NCBI GenBank assembly: GCA_017743585.1
Contig: JAGHYP010000204.1
Location: 1 to 5,146, forward strand
Reading direction: 5' to 3'
DNA: 5,146 bases
Source: Chloroflexota bacterium
Lineage (GTDB): Bacteria > Chloroflexota > Anaerolineae > Aggregatilineales > UBA2796
Shown here: positions 1 through 5,146 of the stretch, one piece after another
How positions within the stretch are numbered: the first letter of the stretch is position 1
Layout: every line of letters begins with the position of its first letter
Notes under the pieces: model-generated
The model's database searches: none
What the model saw: the letters and a program-made list of their open reading frames with translations, nothing else
What the model was told of the DNA's origin: nothing
Translations under genes and position numbers: made by a program

Positions 1-357
1 CCACTCGGCCGGCGGCGACGGACTCGGGGTGCGAGTCGGCGGCTGCGGCAAGCCGTCCACCACAGCGCCAAAGGTGACCGTGAAGGCGGGCGCGCCGATC
101 TGCACAAACAGCTGCTCGGGCGAGGGCGAGCGCTGCGCCGCCAAGATCGGCGTGGCGCTCGGATCGTTCACGGCGCCTAGCAGACCGATCAGCGGCGTGC
201 CGGGCAGCAGAGTGAGGGGCAAAGTCTGGGTATGATACGGCGCCTCTGTTGGCGCGCGCTCAGCTCGGTATGGCGCGCACGCCGCGATGAGCGCGCTGAG
301 CAGCGTGAGCAAGATATCAAGTGAGGTACGTCGTAAGCGAGCGCGGTAGTTCCTCAT
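1..357 (-). CDS. Putative lipoprotein, N-terminal part (runs off the left edge)
   Basis: Reading leftward from an ATG at 357-355, the frame stays open for 119 codons to the window edge, so the C-terminus is missing. The product starts with an arginine-rich n-region (MRNYRARLRR), then a hydrophobic core (ILLTLLSALIAA) ending in a lipobox-like LIAAC with the lipidated cysteine at residue 27. This pattern predicts export and anchoring by lipid on the outer face of the membrane. Residues 28-105 are a proline- and alanine-rich stretch with alternating hydrophobic segments (for example FVQIGAPAFTVTFGAVV) that I do not recognise. Near the cut the protein becomes a Pro/Ser/Thr linker (PPTRTPSPSPP), which in envelope proteins often precedes a further domain, so a C-terminal binding or catalytic module may lie outside the window. 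No Shine-Dalgarno sequence precedes the ATG. The gene is divergent from the M23 peptidase gene. Function unknown; the short plus-strand frame opposite (29-235) is taken as its shadow. Confidence 0.68.
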   Translation of the reverse strand, partial: MRNYRARLRRTSLDILLTLLSALIAACAPYRAERAPTEAPYHTQTLPLTLLPGTPLIGLLGAVNDPSATPILAAQRSPSPEQLFVQIGAPAFTVTFGAVVDGLPQPPTRTPSPSPPAEW

Positions 358-388
358 CGGCGGCTATCATAGCCTACTTTCCCGAAAG
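358..388 (-). promoter_or_regulatory. Candidate promoter and dyad for the leftward lipoprotein gene
   Basis: An exact inverted repeat, GGCTAT-C-ATAGCC, occupies 362-374. On the minus strand it contains TATGAT (plus 371-366), one mismatch from the -10 consensus, eight bases before the ATG at 357. A start site at normal distance would leave almost no 5' leader, so the mRNA could be leaderless, which fits the absence of a Shine-Dalgarno sequence. A second small dyad, CTTTC-CC-GAAAG, lies at 377-388 in the spacer region. No good -35 was found. A repressor bound at 362-374 would cover the -10, but operator function is inference only. Confidence 0.35.
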
Positions 389-398
389 CGTGTAGCGT

Positions 399-404
399 TA
401 TACT
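399..404 (+). promoter_or_regulatory. Candidate -10 element (TATACT) for the M23 peptidase gene
   Basis: TATACT differs from the TATAAT consensus at one position and sits 35 bases before the chosen ATG at 440. It predicts a transcript starting near 411 with a leader of about 28 bases that includes the purine-rich ribosome-binding region. No convincing -35 hexamer lies 16-18 bases upstream (the region reads around ACTTTC), so the promoter may be weak or need an activator. Confidence 0.4.
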
Positions 405-422
405 CGCTGCCGGTGCTGCACA

Positions 423-435
423 CGGGGAGCGGGGA
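423..435 (+). promoter_or_regulatory. Ribosome-binding region deciding the start of the M23 gene
   Basis: Two G-rich elements, GGGGAG (423-428) and GGGGA (431-435), precede the ATG at 440. An in-frame GTG at 413 would place both inside the coding region and put nine extra residues (including a cysteine) ahead of an otherwise well-formed signal peptide. The ATG at 440 is therefore preferred. Confidence 0.5.
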
Positions 436-439
436 TTGC

Positions 440-2140
440 ATGAGACGGCGTTCGGTCGCATTGCTCGCGCTCAGCCTAGCGCTCGCTGCCGCGCCGTGCG
501 CGTCGCTCAGCGCTCAGCGCGCTAAGCCCTTCAGCCTGCCGTTCAATACGCCGCCCGGGCCGACCACGTGGCTGCTCAGCCAGCAATTCGGCAACACGGT
601 CGGCGCTTTTAACTACGGGCGCTACTGGTACGCAGGCGGGCAGAACTTGCACTTCGGGCTGGATTTTTGGGCGCCGTGCGGCACGCCTGTGGTCGCTATC
701 GCGGATGGGGTTGTGGATCAAATTGATAACTTCAGCTTTGGTTTGGAGCCGCACAACTTGGCGCTTCTCCACCGCGATCTCGGCTATGTCTCGATCTACG
801 GACATCTGAATGCCAGGCCGAGCTTGATGCGCGGCCAGCCAGTGCGGCGCGGCGAGGTGATCGCCGCCGTCGGCGACCCCGACCGCACCTGCCAATCGCG
901 ACCGCACCTGCACCTTGAAATTCGCAGCCCCAATTACCGAATCGCCTACAACCCTATCCTGTTGATCGACGCCGAGTGGGAAACGCTCGCCAGCATCGGC
1001 TATCATCATTTCGGCGGCTTCGTCAAGGATTTGTATCATCCCAATCGCTGGCAGAGCGCCTACGATCAGCCTGAGGTGGACTTCAACGAGCGCCCGCTGA
1101 ACGAGTTTCAGCTCAGCTACCCGCCGCCGGCGCGCGACGGGCCGCCGCCGCTGACGCTGCCCAATTTCAACGCGCCGCCGTTCGGCGAGGGCTACGCGAC
1201 CATGCGCCGCTTGACTCGCCCCGGCTGCTGCGCCCTGCCATTTTGGTCGCCTGATTCTAGCGCCGTCTACTACTACGATGGCGCTGATGGCGCCTTGGCG
1301 GCGCGCTACGCCGTCAGCGTGCTGGAAGAGCGCGCGCCTCAGCCGATTGGCGAGGCGCCACATCGCCTGTACTCGCCAGACGGACAGTGGGAGATCGTCC
1401 AAGTGAGGGGGCGCACGCGCCTCGTGCATCGCGCCACAGGACAATGGCGCGAGATCGCCACTGGCGGCGCTTGGCCGCAGTTCTCGCCCGATAGCACGCG
1501 CCTGCTCTGGCATCGGCATCCCGCCGATAACATCCCCGGCGGCATCCCGCCGCTGACCGAAGTCTGGATCGCCGATGTGGACGGGGCGCGCCGCGAGCTG
1601 CTCGGCTTGCAGCAAGGCGGCGCCGTCTACTGGCTCGATGAGACGCGCCTGCTCGCCGTTGAGCCTATCGGGCGCACTCAGACCTTCAAGCTCTCCATCT
1701 GGTCGCTCGCCACGCGCCAAAAGACGCCTCTTGCCGAGGTGAAAAACCTGCGCGGCTTGCAAGTCGCGCCTGGCGGCGCCATCATCCTATTCTACGCCCC
1801 CTTCCAAGACGACCCCGCCCGCAGCGGATTGTACGGCATGTTGACCCAGCCCGGCGCGCAGCCCGTGCTCCTGCCTTTCTTCGGCAGCTACCGCTGGCGC
1901 GATAGCAAGACGATCCTCCACCTGCGATACGGCGCAAACGCCGACCCATTCCTGAGCACAAATGGCGGCCAAATGCTCCTCGCCAGCTATGACGTGACCA
2001 CCGGCGAGCAGCGCATCCTGACCGACCCTGCGCGACCTTTCCGCATCGCCAACGATGATTGGCATGTCTCGCCCGATGGACGCCACGTCGTCTTTTGGAA
2101 CGCCGATGACTTTGCCCTGTGGCTGATCAGCTTGCCCTAG
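440..2140 (+). CDS. Secreted M23 family metallopeptidase fused to a C-terminal beta-propeller
   Basis: The 566-residue product is predicted to be an exported zinc endopeptidase of the LytM/M23 type, which hydrolyse peptide crosslinks in peptidoglycan. Numbered from the ATG at 440, residues 1-26 form a Sec signal peptide (MRRR, then a hydrophobic core, with likely cleavage at SLSA/QRAK). The M23 domain spans roughly residues 40-175. It has HFGLD (His71 and Asp75, zinc ligands), YGHL (His122) and HLH (His156 and zinc ligand His158), so every expected ligand and catalytic residue is present. Cys80 and Cys151 lie in the same domain and could form a disulfide. A proline-rich linker follows (about 225-255). 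The remainder, to residue 566, shows recurring SPDG/SPDS-type turns near residues 270, 312, 349, 400, 445, 488 and 546, each followed by a hydrophobic beta segment, as in TolB/PD40-like propellers. The propeller may bind wall fragments or a partner protein; that is inference. The gene is divergent from the lipoprotein gene and followed by a candidate terminator, so it is probably monocistronic. Confidence 0.9.
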   Translation: MRRRSVALLALSLALAAAPCASLSAQRAKPFSLPFNTPPGPTTWLLSQQFGNTVGAFNYGRYWYAGGQNLHFGLDFWAPCGTPVVAIADGVVDQIDNFSFGLEPHNLALLHRDLGYVSIYGHLNARPSLMRGQPVRRGEVIAAVGDPDRTCQSRPHLHLEIRSPNYRIAYNPILLIDAEWETLASIGYHHFGGFVKDLYHPNRWQSAYDQPEVDFNERPLNEFQLSYPPPARDGPPPLTLPNFNAPPFGEGYATMRRLTRPGCCALPFWSPDSSAVYYYDGADGALAARYAVSVLEERAPQPIGEAPHRLYSPDGQWEIVQVRGRTRLVHRATGQWREIATGGAWPQFSPDSTRLLWHRHPADNIPGGIPPLTEVWIADVDGARRELLGLQQGGAVYWLDETRLLAVEPIGRTQTFKLSIWSLATRQKTPLAEVKNLRGLQVAPGGAIILFYAPFQDDPARSGLYGMLTQPGAQPVLLPFFGSYRWRDSKTILHLRYGANADPFLSTNGGQMLLASYDVTTGEQRILTDPARPFRIANDDWHVSPDGRHVVFWNADDFALWLISLP

Positions 2141-2153
2141 CTTTGCCCTAGCT
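2132..2153 (+). repeat. Exact 11-bp tandem duplication spanning the stop codon
   Basis: TTGCCCTAGCT occurs twice head to tail, at 2132-2142 and 2143-2153. The first copy supplies the last Leu-Pro codons and the TAG stop of the M23 gene. The second copy lies just outside the gene. The identity of the copies suggests a recent replication-slippage event that left the protein unchanged. Confidence 0.85.
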
Positions 2154-2163
2154 GTGAAATGCG

Positions 2164-2192
2164 GCGCGCTTCATGGCGTGACGCGCTTTTCT
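2164..2192 (+). terminator. Weak intrinsic terminator candidate after the M23 gene
   Basis: GCGCG (2164-2168) pairs with CGCGC (2182-2186). After a two-base bulge, TCA (2171-2173) pairs with TGA (2179-2181) around a five-base loop. The stem is followed directly by TTTTCT (2187-2192). The GC-rich stem and short T tract fit a factor-independent terminator, but the bulge and the shortness of the T tract make it modest. It lies 24 bases after the stop codon. Confidence 0.45.
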
Positions 2193-2212
2193 GTGGCATA
2201 ATGTGGCATAAT
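2192..2212 (+). promoter_or_regulatory. mreD: Tandem extended -10 promoter candidate for mreD-mrdA
   Basis: A 10-bp unit, TGTGGCATAA, is repeated exactly at 2192-2201 and 2202-2211 and followed by T. Each copy therefore reads TGG-CATAAT, an extended -10 motif (TGn plus a hexamer one base from TATAAT), at 2197-2202 and 2207-2212. The two motifs are one helical turn apart. Start sites would fall near 2209 and 2219, giving leaders of about 57-67 bases before mreD. No good -35 was found at standard spacing, which extended -10 promoters can tolerate. Confidence 0.5.
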
Positions 2213-2226
2213 CTTCATGAACAATT

Positions 2227-2238
2227 GGCGCATGCGCC
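2227..2238. repeat. 12-bp perfect palindrome in the mreD leader
   Basis: GGCGCATGCGCC reads the same on both strands. It lies just downstream of the predicted start sites and about 38 bases before the TTG start of mreD. It could be an operator or form a small RNA structure, but in GC-rich DNA rich in GCGC words it could be chance. Confidence 0.4.
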
Positions 2239-2275
2239 GATCTTCTTCGCTGCTGTTTCGCGCTGAGTTGGTGGC

Positions 2276-2776
2276 TTGGGGCGCTATTTCAGCTTATCGA
2301 TTGTGCTGCTCGGCGCAATTGCTCAATCCACGTTGGTGCCCGAGCTGCGCCTTGGCGAGAGCAGGCCTGATCTCGTCTTGCTGCTCGCCATCGGCTGGAC
2401 TCTGTTGGCGGGCTTATCCGAAGGCTTGCTTTGGGCGGCTTTTGGCGGCATTTTGCAGGATTGGCTGAGCGGCTTGCCGACTGGCACCACGGCGCTCGCC
2501 CTGATCAGCGCTGCCATGCTCGTCCACCTGATCGCAGGTCAGATCGGGCGCCGCAATCTGATCGCGCCGCCGTTGCTGGCTGCGCTCGCCACTCCGATTT
2601 ACCATGCCGTCTTGATCGCCCTGCTGGCGATCATCCGCCGCCCTGTCGAGATCGGCTACACGTTGCGCTATATCACGGCGCCCAACGCGCTCTTCAACGC
2701 CCTCAGCATGGTGTTCATCTTCTTCGGGCTGGGAGTGTTGCACGCGACCTTTTATCCGAAGCGCACGCGCTTGTGA
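2276..2776 (+). CDS. mreD: Rod shape-determining protein MreD
   Basis: The 166-residue product is a small integral membrane protein matching MreD in length, topology and its characteristic central motif. MreD is part of the elongasome with MreB, MreC, RodA and PBP2. Hydrophobic segments lie at about residues 4-22, 31-46, 47-61, 70-90, 98-121 and 137-157. The best family signature is at residues 30-75: RPDLVLLLAIGW, then GGILQDWLSGLPTGTTAL, which follows the usual pattern of a conserved aspartate before a short GxPxG turn. The start is TTG at 2276: an in-frame TGA at 2264 excludes a longer protein, the next plausible start (GTG 2303) would cut into the first membrane helix, and MGRYFSLSIVLLGAIAQS looks like a normal MreD N-terminus. 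The Shine-Dalgarno sequence is poor (GAG at 2265-2267). mrdA follows after 10 bases, probably in the same transcript. mreB and mreC are not in the window. Confidence 0.9.
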   Translation: MGRYFSLSIVLLGAIAQSTLVPELRLGESRPDLVLLLAIGWTLLAGLSEGLLWAAFGGILQDWLSGLPTGTTALALISAAMLVHLIAGQIGRRNLIAPPLLAALATPIYHAVLIALLAIIRRPVEIGYTLRYITAPNALFNALSMVFIFFGLGVLHATFYPKRTRL

Positions 2777-2786
2777 GCAGGTGACC
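2776..2786 (+). promoter_or_regulatory. mrdA: Shine-Dalgarno site deciding the mrdA start
   Basis: AGCAGGTGACC immediately precedes ATG 2787 and matches 9 of 11 bases of AGGAGGTGATC, the usual complement of the 16S rRNA 3' end. Its core AGCAGG ends five bases before the ATG. An in-frame GTG at 2781 would overlap this site, so ATG 2787 is favoured. The site begins at the last base of the mreD stop codon, which suggests translational coupling. Confidence 0.6.
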
Positions 2787-5132
2787 ATGCGGAAGAAAAT
2801 CTTGCCTTTTCAAGGCGCACGATTGGTTTTCTTCAACGCTTTGATGCTGTGCAGCTTCATCGTGCTGATGCTCCGCCTCTATGAGTTCCAATTCTTGCGC
2901 GCCGAGGCTTTTGCGGCCGCCGCGCGCGAGAACGCTTTCCAGAGCGTGCCGCTGCCCGCCACGCGCGGCATGATTTACGACCGCTACGGCGTGCCTTTAG
3001 CCCTGAACGCGCCCGCCTTCAACGTCTCGGTCACGCCGGCTTACGTCCCTGATGACGAAGAAGCCTTCCTGCGGATGCTCAACCGCCTCTCTGCCCTGAT
3101 CGACGTGCCGCCCACGCGCGCCGCCGCCGAGGCCGCAGGCAAGCCCTTCGTGCGCAGCTTGCAAGAGCAAATCCTTGAGGGCCAAGGCATCGCGCCCTAC
3201 CGCCCGGTCGTCGTCGCCTCAGACGTGCCGCAAGCCGTCGCGCAGACCATCCTCGAAGACCTGCAGAACCTGCCCGGCGTCAGCGTTGAGGTGGTCTCTG
3301 CCCGTCAGTATCCTAGCGGCAGCCTGACCGCTCAGATCATCGGCTATCTCGGCCCGATTGGCGAGGAAGAGGCGCGCCAATTGCGCGAGCAGGGCTACAA
3401 CCCCGCTTTTGAGCGCGTTGGCTACGCCGGCGTTGAGGCCTACTTCGAGCGCGACCTCGCGGGCGTGCGCGGCCTGGAGACGCGCATGGTGGATGTGGCC
3501 GGCTTGCCTGTGCAAGTCGTCAGCAGGCGCGAGCCGATCCCCGGCAAGAGCATCCGCCTGACGATTGACCTCGCCCTGCAGCGCGCCGCCGAGCAGGCGT
3601 TGCAAGATCGCATCAACATGATCAACGCCGCCAGGCAAGCTCAGGTGACGATCTCAGGCGTGGTGATCGCCATGGATGTGCGCACAGGCGAGATCTTAGC
3701 GCTCGTCAGCCTGCCCACTTACGATAACACCCGCTTCGCCCGCAGCATTGACGCCGAGTATTACCTGCGCCTGATCCGCGAGCCGCAGACCCCGCTCGTC
3801 AATCACGCCATTCAATCCCTCTACCCGCCCGGCTCGGTCTGGAAGCTGATCACCGCCGCGGGCGTCTTGGAAGAGAAAGTGGTGCCTTGGGATTACAAGC
3901 TCTACGATGCCGGCGAGCTGTTCGTTGAGAACACTTACGCCACCAACGATATCGGTCAGCGCCAGCGCTTCGTCTGCTGGCTGCCGATTGAGGTCGGCGG
4001 CCACAAGTGGGTGAACATGGTAGAGGGCATCGCTTGGAGCTGCGATGTGTATTTCTATCAAGTTGGCGGCGGCAATCCCGATCCGAGTGTCTCCAGCGTC
4101 TTGAAGCCCGGCGGCCTCGGCATCGAGAACCTGAACCGCTACGCCACTGCTTTCAACATCGGCGTGCGGACCGGCATCGAACTGCCCGCCGAGAACGGCG
4201 GCAGGATGCCCGATCGCACTTGGAAGCGCCGCAATTACGGCGAGAGCTGGTCCACTGGCGATACTTACAACGCCGCCTTCGGCCAGGGCTACGTGACCGT
4301 CACGCCCTTACAGTTGCTAGCTGCCAGCGCTGCCCTCGCCAACGGCGGCACTTTGTACCAGCCCACTCTCTTGCACAGCTTCCTTGACCCTGATGGCAAC
4401 GTCATCATGCCTTTTCAGCCCAAGATCGCGCGCACCCTCTTGCCGCCAAAGCCGGGCGAGGTCGCCGTCTTCAACCTGCGCGAGGATATGCTCCTGCAGG
4501 GCAAGCGCAGCCTCGCCTGCATCTGTGAGCCGCGCAGCCCCTACAAAGACCCCAACAACCCCGACTTCTACGACCCCACCTTGCCCGAGTGCACTGAGGA
4601 GTTCAAGCGAAACTACCGCCGCACAGTGACCCTCGAAGGGCGCGGCGAGGTCACTTACACTGTACACATTCCGTATGGCTACCGCTTCGGCGGCGTGTGC
4701 AACCCGCTCTTCATCAACGACGCGCTCTACCGCAATTACCAGCCGCCTTTCGTCAGCGCCTCCCACATCGCCGTGATCCAAGAGGGCATGCGCCAAGCTG
4801 TCCTCAGCCCGCTCGGCACTGCGCGCCGCTTCAACCTCAGCTACGTGCAGACCGCCGGCAAGACCGGCACCGCCGAGTATTGCGACGACATCGCCGCCGC
4901 CCGTCAGTTGTGCAAGCCGGGCCAGTGGCCCGCTCACGCTTGGTTCTTCGGCTATGCGCCCTTCGAGAAGCCCGAGATCGGCGTCATTGTCTTCGTCTAT
5001 AACGCCGGCGAGGGCTCTGCCAACGCCCTCCCCGTCGCCAAAGCCGTGGTTGATTGCTACTTCACCCTCAAAAGCCAGCGCGAGCGGGGCGTCCCTAACG
5101 ACCAAGTCTCCTGCACACCTGTTCAAGATTGA
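2787..5132 (+). CDS. mrdA: Penicillin-binding protein 2, class B peptidoglycan DD-transpeptidase
   Basis: The 781-residue product is a membrane-anchored transpeptidase that crosslinks stem peptides outside the cytoplasmic membrane during elongation. Numbered from ATG 2787, a short cytoplasmic tail (MRKKILPFQG) leads into one transmembrane helix (about 11-33). The dimerisation domain carries TRGMIYDRYG (59-68) and YAGVEAYFERDLAG (213-226). The transpeptidase domain starts near residue 288 (ISGVVIAMDVRTGEILALVS). Its motifs are complete: YPPGSVWK, with nucleophile Ser350 and Lys353; SCD at 418-420, the SxD form usual for PBP2 rather than SxN; and KTGT at 692-695. GQGYVTVTPLQ (499-509) is also typical. 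The protein is longer than E. coli PBP2 (about 630 residues). Much of the excess is an insertion of about 90 residues (about 560-650) with Cys578, 580, 602 and 638, plus a small loop after KTG with Cys699 and Cys709. The elongation role, rather than division (FtsI) or sporulation, is supported by mreD next door. A RodA-type partner would be expected nearby but is not in the window. ATG 2787 is preferred over GTG 2781 because of the Shine-Dalgarno spacing. Confidence 0.95.
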   Translation: MRKKILPFQGARLVFFNALMLCSFIVLMLRLYEFQFLRAEAFAAAARENAFQSVPLPATRGMIYDRYGVPLALNAPAFNVSVTPAYVPDDEEAFLRMLNRLSALIDVPPTRAAAEAAGKPFVRSLQEQILEGQGIAPYRPVVVASDVPQAVAQTILEDLQNLPGVSVEVVSARQYPSGSLTAQIIGYLGPIGEEEARQLREQGYNPAFERVGYAGVEAYFERDLAGVRGLETRMVDVAGLPVQVVSRREPIPGKSIRLTIDLALQRAAEQALQDRINMINAARQAQVTISGVVIAMDVRTGEILALVSLPTYDNTRFARSIDAEYYLRLIREPQTPLVNHAIQSLYPPGSVWKLITAAGVLEEKVVPWDYKLYDAGELFVENTYATNDIGQRQRFVCWLPIEVGGHKWVNMVEGIAWSCDVYFYQVGGGNPDPSVSSVLKPGGLGIENLNRYATAFNIGVRTGIELPAENGGRMPDRTWKRRNYGESWSTGDTYNAAFGQGYVTVTPLQLLAASAALANGGTLYQPTLLHSFLDPDGNVIMPFQPKIARTLLPPKPGEVAVFNLREDMLLQGKRSLACICEPRSPYKDPNNPDFYDPTLPECTEEFKRNYRRTVTLEGRGEVTYTVHIPYGYRFGGVCNPLFINDALYRNYQPPFVSASHIAVIQEGMRQAVLSPLGTARRFNLSYVQTAGKTGTAEYCDDIAAARQLCKPGQWPAHAWFFGYAPFEKPEIGVIVFVYNAGEGSANALPVAKAVVDCYFTLKSQRERGVPNDQVSCTPVQD

Positions 5133-5146
5133 TCGAGATTGTATTG

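Noticed and set aside
413..439. GTG 413 as the start of the M23 protein
   Set aside because: It would begin almost at the predicted transcript start, place the G-rich ribosome-binding region inside the gene, and add nine residues before the positively charged start of the signal peptide.
460..540. Lipobox in the M23 protein (AAAPC, Cys20)
   Set aside because: Proline directly before the cysteine is not a normal lipobox residue, and a standard signal-peptidase I site (SLSA/Q) follows a few residues later.
476..1762. Long open frame (428 codons) on the minus strand inside the M23 gene
   Set aside because: It is antisense to a gene with clear catalytic motifs and a signal peptide. Its translation is rich in Arg and Ala without domain or membrane features, as expected for a shadow frame in GC-rich DNA.
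2217..2468. Plus-strand ATG frame of 83 codons overlapping the start of mreD, considered as a leader peptide or a frameshifted MreD N-terminus
   Set aside because: MreD is already complete at its N-terminus from TTG 2276. This frame's product is Cys/Arg/Ser-rich without similarity to MreD, and most of it is an out-of-frame reading of mreD.
4317..5126. Minus-strand open frame (269 codons) opposite the C-terminal part of PBP2
   Set aside because: It lies wholly within mrdA, including the KTG region. Its Gly/Ala/Val/Glu/Asp-rich translation mirrors the codon bias of the opposite strand and shows no motif I recognise.
1..5146. GATC words seem frequent (about 40 by hand count)
   Set aside because: Most arise from ATC isoleucine codons after G-ending codons and from GAT-C junctions in coding sequence. 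They show no clustering that would suggest an origin or a methylation-controlled switch.
5133..5146. Bases after the mrdA stop as the start of a rodA gene
   Set aside because: Only 14 bases remain. No start codon with a ribosome-binding site or terminator stem can be judged from them.

Overview
The window is GC-rich (roughly 60% by eye) bacterial chromosome whose genes concern the cell envelope. It holds four protein genes: a truncated lipoprotein gene on the minus strand at the left edge, and three plus-strand genes encoding a secreted M23 metallopeptidase fused to a beta-propeller, the elongation protein MreD, and the class B transpeptidase PBP2. No RNA genes, insertion sequences, CRISPR arrays or phage genes were seen. 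No gap of 300 bases or more lacks a gene.

The likely source is a Chloroflexota bacterium, possibly Anaerolineae-like. This is inferred from the MreD-PBP2 pairing, the style of the PBP2 with cysteine-containing insertions around its KTG motif, and the TPSPSPP-type linker in the lipoprotein. It is a judgement from memory of such proteins, not a computed placement.

Layout. Positions 1-357 (minus) hold the N-terminal 119 codons of a lipoprotein that runs off the left edge. Positions 358-439 are a short divergent control region with a -10-like TATACT for the rightward gene and a small dyad overlapping a -10-like TATGAT for the leftward gene. Positions 440-2140 hold the M23 peptidase/propeller protein. 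Positions 2141-2275 are intergenic and hold an 11-bp tandem duplication across the stop codon, a weak hairpin plus T-tract terminator, a 10-bp tandem repeat that makes two extended -10 motifs, and a 12-bp palindrome. Positions 2276-2776 hold mreD (TTG start). After a 10-bp gap, positions 2787-5132 hold mrdA (PBP2). The last 14 bases hold nothing assignable.

How the genes fit together. MreD and PBP2 belong to the elongasome, which inserts peptidoglycan along the lateral wall; PBP2 crosslinks the glycan strands. The M23 protein carries all residues expected of an active peptidoglycan-type endopeptidase and is predicted to be exported, so it could cut crosslinks in the same wall. The hairpin and separate promoter candidate between it and mreD suggest separate transcription. 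mreB and mreC, usually upstream of mreD, are not in this window.

I found no clearly new multi-gene system. The points most worth following are the M23-propeller fusion, the roughly 90-residue cysteine-bearing insertion in PBP2, and the compact repeat-built control region before mreD.
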